In this document: positions 60,505-64,000 of the stretch, piece by piece
How positions within the stretch are numbered: position 1 is the stretch's first letter
Layout: the number at the start of each line of letters is the position of its first letter
Assembly (NCBI RefSeq): GCF_015711605.1
Contig: NZ_JABTEZ010000004.1
Span: forward strand, 835,635 to 899,634
DNA length: 64,000 nt
Source: Planomonospora sp. ID67723
GTDB lineage: Bacteria; Actinomycetota; Actinomycetes; Streptosporangiales; Streptosporangiaceae
Direction of reading: 5' to 3'
Notes under the pieces: generated by a model
Seen by the model: only the letters and a program-made list of their open reading frames with translations
Databases searched by the model: none
Told to the model about the DNA's origin: nothing
Made by a program: the position numbers and the translations under genes

Positions 60505-61302
60505 ATGACAGTGGAAACGGTTGTTCTCACCGGCGCCGCCGGGCTGGTCGGGTCTGTGCTGCGCGAGCCCCTGCGGCGTCGGTTGCAGGGGCTGATCTCG
60601 ATTGATCGCGTGCCGCTGACCGCTCTGGGGCCGGACGAGGAGGTCCGCCAAGCCGACCTGTCCGACGTGGAGGACGTGACACCGCTCCTCGAAGGTGCCG
60701 ATGCGGTCGTGCACCTGGCCGGCGTGCCGGACGAGGCGCCGCTCGCCGACCTCCTGGAGGCCAACGTCCTGGGCGCCCACCACGTTCTGGAGGCGGCGCG
60801 GCGCACCGGGACCCGGCGCGTGGTGCTGGCCAGCAGCAACCGGTTGACCGGCTGTTATCCGGCCGCGCAGACGGTCTCGGCCGAGACTCCTCCGCGTCCC
60901 GACGGGCTGTACGGCGTCAGCAAGGTCGCCGTGGAGGCTCTGGGCCGCCTGTACGCCGACAAGTTCGGCCTTCAGGTGGTGTGCCTGCGCATCGGGAGTC
61001 TCGAACCGGAACCGAGCCAGCCACGGCATCTGGCCACTTGGCTGAGTCCGTACGACTGCGCCGGGTTCGTCTGGGCCGCGCTGACGCAGCCGGATGTCAC
61101 CTTCATGGCCGCGTACGCAGTCTCGGCCAACACCCGCCGGTTCTGGGAGTTGGACGACCGGCTCGGTTACCGTCCCCGCGATGACGCCGAGGCCTACGCG
61201 GGCCGGATCCCTGAAGCGGCTGGCTACTTCGCCGACGATCGGCTTCAGGGTGGTGACTACACCACCGCCGACTACACCCTCCTCCATGGGCTCGGCCAGT
61301 GA
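60505..61302 (+). CDS. NAD-dependent epimerase/dehydratase family protein (uronate dehydrogenase-like)
   Basis: 265 residues from ATG 60505. Extended-SDR features: LTGAAGLVGSVL nucleotide motif, VVHLAGVPDE, ASSNRLTG, and active-site YGVSK. The overall length and YxxxK context resemble uronate dehydrogenases. Second COE-type gene near the ECF41 sigma, but behind a terminator and without an obvious ECF41 promoter. Confidence 0.85.
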   Translation: MTVETVVLTGAAGLVGSVLREPLRRRLQGLISIDRVPLTALGPDEEVRQADLSDVEDVTPLLEGADAVVHLAGVPDEAPLADLLEANVLGAHHVLEAARRTGTRRVVLASSNRLTGCYPAAQTVSAETPPRPDGLYGVSKVAVEALGRLYADKFGLQVVCLRIGSLEPEPSQPRHLATWLSPYDCAGFVWAALTQPDVTFMAAYAVSANTRRFWELDDRLGYRPRDDAEAYAGRIPEAAGYFADDRLQGGDYTTADYTLLHGLGQ

Positions 61303-61464
61303 CCACAGCCGGATCGGTTCCTTGACCAGGCGAGATGCTTCAGTGGGTGTTGAACAACCGTTGATCTTGAGTGAGGTAATCGGAGGATGAAGGAGCGTTT
61401 CTCATCCTGATTCGCGGGCCCGAAGGACAAGGATCAGAATCGTTTTGACGAGCTGATCTGTATG

Positions 61465-62100
61465 TCAGTCGGTCCACACCGAGGCATCGGGCCAGTTGCA
61501 TCTGCGGTCGTCGTCGGTCAGCGGCTGGTAGTGCGCAACGGCGATGAGTTCGCCGGAGTCGTCGAAGCCTCGGAACTCTGCGCGGTCGTCGACATGGCGA
61601 ATGGCGTGCGGCACGGTGACCAGACCACTGGCCGGGACGGACAAGTCGATGACGTCGTCGGCGTAGTGCACCTGCACGGCCGCTATCCGTCGCGTCGCCA
61701 TCACCGTCAGCTCGGTCACCCACTCGGTATCGGGACGGGCGAGCTGGCTCGACAGGTTCACCAAGTTGTTGCCGTGCCAATCGGGCAGCGGCGCGTCCGG
61801 CCGGTGCAGCACCCATTCCGGCATGCCGCCTCCCGAGGAACCAGAGGGGTATTGCCACTGTCCGGCCGCTGAGCGTGTCAGCAGGTAGACGTCGCTGTAG
61901 AGTTCGCCGTCCTCGGGGTCGCGAAGCACCACGGTCAACGATCCGTAGCGGCCCCACTGGCCGACTGCGGCGATCGCAGCCGAGCCGGCTGGGAGAACCG
62001 CCGGAAGCGGTGGCGTGCCGTGGTCGAGCGCGTCGAACATCTCCTGTTCGTCGAAGAATCGGTAGGAGCCGTCAGACGACTCGTGCTCCGTGTCTTCCAT
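61465..62100 (-). CDS. Hypothetical protein
   Basis: 211 residues, acidic, no membrane segment. Alternating beta-rich pattern (GSLTVVLRDPEDGELYSDVYLLTRS in parts, WVTELTVMATRRIAAVQVHYADDVIDLSVPASGLVTVPHA in parts). Weak GAGG RBS 4 nt before ATG. No family recognised; may be a beta-sandwich protein. Confidence 0.7.
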   Translation of the reverse strand: MEDTEHESSDGSYRFFDEQEMFDALDHGTPPLPAVLPAGSAAIAAVGQWGRYGSLTVVLRDPEDGELYSDVYLLTRSAAGQWQYPSGSSGGGMPEWVLHRPDAPLPDWHGNNLVNLSSQLARPDTEWVTELTVMATRRIAAVQVHYADDVIDLSVPASGLVTVPHAIRHVDDRAEFRGFDDSGELIAVAHYQPLTDDDRRCNWPDASVWTD

Positions 62101-62298
62101 AGACCTCAGCGTAATGACGCTCAGGCCATGCGCTCAGACAGCATCGTTATACCGTCGCTACGGTGTGTCGGCGCGGTCCTGCGCTCTTCGCCGTCCGCCG
62201 ATCCCCGGCGAGCTTCGACGACAGGTGGAAAAGACATCTCAAGGGAGCGGCGGTCCGGATGTTGCTGGCGGGGTGCTGTGGTGGGTCATGGTGGCGGG

Positions 62299-62520
62299 GT
62301 GCCGGTGACCGATGGGCGCCGCTGCCCGACGTGCGGGAACGCTCTGCCGGGGTGGATGCGGCGAGATGCGATCTTCTGCAGTGACGGCTGCCGTGCGCTG
62401 CACCGATGGTGGCGGGTGCGGACGCGAACCCGGGTAGCGGTGATCAAGGACGGGTCGGCGGCCCCGTTGGTGACGTGTCCCGAGTGCGGTGGATCGTGGT
62501 TGGAGGGTGTGGATCACCCG
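62299..62520 (+). pseudogene. Zinc-ribbon protein, truncated by transposase debris
   Basis: From GTG 62299: CPTCGNALPGWMRRDAIFCS, then DGCRALHRWWR, and a second CPECGGSW with GVDHP. A double zinc-ribbon protein of this type is expected to continue, but after codon 74 the sequence becomes the antisense of an ISL3 transposase fragment and stops at 62631. Start uncertain (GTG 62305 also possible). Confidence 0.6.
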
Positions 62521-62735
62521 GTCGAGGCGGTCGTCGCGGCGTCCGGTCATCATCTCGGCGAAGGACTTGACGTGTCCGGAGAGGGCCTCCAGGTGGGGGC
62601 ATGCCGCCAGGACGTTCTCGAGTTTCTGTAGTTCGTCGGGGTCGAGGTTGCCGGGGCAGCGGCGGATCCAGCTCGTGATGTGGCGGGTCTTGGGTGGTGC
62701 AGGGGGCGGTCTTGAGGGCTCATCGAACTTGATCG
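62511..62735 (-). mobile_element. ISL3-family transposase fragment
   Basis: Minus-strand translation shows the ISL3 transposase C-terminal region pattern: ITSWIRRCPGNLDPDELQKL, then VLAACPHLEALSGHVKSFAE and MMTGRRDDRLDRVI. The region upstream (DDE catalytic part) and the downstream LRRGLxxD...EGHVNRIK end are missing. No terminal repeats seen, so this is inactive debris. Confidence 0.7.
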
Positions 62736-62820
62736 GGGCTGAGGTGTCAAGCACGGCCCCCTCGCCAGAGCCGAGCACCTGCGACTGCGCTGGCTTCATG
62801 GACGCGTTCCCGTCCCTGAG

Positions 62821-63441
62821 GTGGTCGCCTTCGAAGACCCCGTTCTCGTTCTTGCCGACGTGGGCGCTCCGTCCCTGGAAGCCGCCGCACCCGCCGACGT
62901 GGGCGCTCCGTCCCTGGAAGCCGCCGCACCCGCCGACGTGGGCGCTCCGTCCCTGGAAGCCGCCGCACCCGCCGACGTAGGCGCCGTGCTGGGCCGGACG
63001 CTGCGCATGCTGCACGAGTTGCCCATCACCGAGTGCCCCTTCGACGGCCGACTGCCGGCGGTTCTCGAACACGCCGGCGCCAATATCCGTGACGGCCTCG
63101 TGGATCCGGACGACTTCGACTCCGACCATTTCGGGCTGACTCCTGAGGTGGTCTACGAACGACTGCTGGCCACGCGCCCGCGCGTCGAGGACCTCGTCGT
63201 CGCGCACGGAGACTACACCTCCTCCAACGTGCTGGTGCCCGCCTCGGGAGAACCCATAATCATCGATGTCCCGGCACTGGGCGTGGCCGACCGGTACCGC
63301 GACCTCGCCATCGCCCACAGAGACTTGTCCGAGGACCACGGCCCGGCGGCCTGGGAGGGATTCCTTTCTGCCTACGCCCTCGTCGATCGCATCGATGAAG
63401 AGCGGATGCACTACTACCGGCTCCTGGACGAGCTTCTCTGA
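62821..63441 (+). pseudogene. Aminoglycoside phosphotransferase (APH(3')-like), N-lobe lost
   Basis: The reading frame keeps the C-lobe: LGRTLRMLHELPITECPFDG, HGDYTSSNVL (catalytic HGDxxxxN), IDVPALGVADRYRDLA (metal Asp region), and a C-terminal YYRLLDELL. The N-lobe with the ATP-binding Lys and P-loop is absent and is replaced by a 39-bp tandem repeat. Kinase activity is therefore not expected. It may still be transcribed. Confidence 0.75.
62854..62984 (+). repeat. 39-bp tandem repeat (3 full and 1 partial copy)
   Basis: Units at 62854, 62893 and 62932 are identical and in frame, encoding ADVGAPSLEAAAP; a partial fourth unit starts at 62971. The sharp identity shows recent expansion. Confidence 0.95.
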
Positions 63442-63928
63442 GCCAGGACGATGATCATGCCTCAGATCAGTAGGAAAACGGCGAGATGCCGCACACGAAA
63501 CAGGCGACGTCCAGCTCAACCACCACGCCAACGACCAGCGGCCGCCACATCGTGAACACGACGGCGATACCGGCCATTGACCCGCCCCGAGATCACCTCA
63601 CAGCTTCGACAGGCCGCCTCCACGGATATTCAGATAGGGCAACAACAGATGTAAGCAGCTGGCATCCGCGCCTGCCCAGCAGTACGCCACACTTGGCCTC
63701 GCGGCCGTTCCCATGAGCACGACGTTACGGAAACGGGATCATCTCCGACTGCCCATACGATGATCTTCCGTCACCACTCCACACAGTGTGGGTCAGAGCC
63801 AGGATTCCCACCGCTCGGGAGGGCGTCAGCCCCTCCCGAGGGCAGGGTTGCCGCCCCGGCAAGAACCCCACACCCCGCCGGAGGAGAGGAGACCCCCCCC
63901 CGGGAAACACACCCGGAAACGTCCCCGG
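63442..63928. other. Gene-free region before the rRNA operon end
   Basis: 487 bp without a convincing gene. It includes a 10-bp stem CTCGGGAGGG/CCCTCCCGAG (63814-63840) and C/G-rich CCCCGGG repeats (63896-63930), possibly further transcription-stop structures downstream of rRNA. Confidence 0.5.
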
Positions 63929-63965
63929 GAAAACACGAAGGCCCCCGCCAAAAGGCGAGGGCCCT
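63929..63965 (-). terminator. rRNA operon terminator
   Basis: Minus strand AGGGCCCTCGCC-TTTT-GGCGGGGGCCTT (12 pairs, two G-T wobbles), then CGTGTTTTCC; 14 bp after the 5S end. Confidence 0.85.
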
Positions 63966-63978
63966 CAATGAAAGATTG

Positions 63979-64000
63979 TCCGGCGGCGACCTACTCTCCC
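63979..64000 (-). rRNA. 5S rRNA, 3' end only (partial)
   Basis: The minus strand reads GGGAGAGTAGGTCGCCGCCG, then GAC, the typical 3' end of actinobacterial 5S rRNA. The rest of the operon lies beyond the window, transcribed leftward into it. Confidence 0.9.

Noticed and set aside
62854..62984. Possible CRISPR array
   Set aside because: The repeat units are adjacent without spacers and encode an in-frame peptide; this is a simple tandem repeat.
62239..63531. 430-residue minus-strand frame across the debris zone
   Set aside because: Only its 62511-62735 part resembles a protein (ISL3 transposase); the rest is antisense to the phosphotransferase remnant and repeats.
63725..63971. Short frames near the rRNA operon end
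   Set aside because: Composed of terminator hairpins and C/G runs; no RBS or protein-like composition.

Overview
The window is high-GC actinobacterial chromosome, most like the Streptosporangiaceae (Streptosporangium, Nonomuraea and relatives). This is inferred from gene order and protein style; no database search was run. Supporting signs are the garA-ftsR-DUF151-MerR-gcvP synteny of Actinobacteria, a Lys/Ala-rich HrdB-type principal sigma factor, a menaquinone (not ubiquinone) pathway, many GTG starts, several leaderless genes with a TANNNT box 6-7 nt before the start codon, and the 3' end of a 5S rRNA at the right edge.

Left part (1-18 kb): a secreted beta-propeller phytase, a decayed HAD hydrolase and a GntR/UTRA regulator appear linked by shared TGTCNNGACA sites. 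Then come a pentapeptide-repeat protein, menD-menC with divergent menE, hrdB with a SigR-type promoter, a NERD protein, a TetR regulator, small hypothetical genes, a TPR protein and gcvP behind a tandem glycine riboswitch.

Middle (18-46 kb): the conserved MerR, DUF151, ftsR, garA block; a nucleotidyltransferase fused to a degenerate phosphomannomutase-like domain with a CDP-alcohol phosphatidyltransferase, bracketed by two copies of an intergenic repeat; thiC behind a TPP riboswitch; a two-component system whose kinase carries an internally duplicated membrane domain; acyl-CoA and amino-acid metabolism genes; a flavohemoprotein; thyX; an ABC exporter; and a fused trpE-trpG gene controlled by a classical attenuator whose leader peptide contains Trp-Trp.

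Right part (46-64 kb): mostly enzymes and transport (SGNH and CocE hydrolases, GH16-like protein, WYL regulator, SDR, VOC/CMD pair, DUF3311 plus sodium:solute symporter, DUF6285/acyl-CoA dehydrogenase/phosphotransferase). This is followed by an ECF41-type sigma factor module. The module has back-to-back predicted ECF41 promoters driving the sigma gene and a carboxymuconolactone-decarboxylase gene, and a near-identical inverted copy of this promoter segment 1.4 kb away drives a small four-helix membrane protein and truncates a VOC gene. The last 2 kb before the rRNA operon are gene debris: a truncated zinc-ribbon gene, an ISL3 transposase fragment, and a phosphotransferase whose N-lobe is replaced by a 39-bp tandem repeat.

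No CRISPR array, prophage, tRNA gene or intact insertion sequence was seen. The strongest candidates for new biology are the duplicated ECF41 promoter module, the TGTCNNGACA phytase regulon, and several proteins that keep a fold but lack the key catalytic residue.
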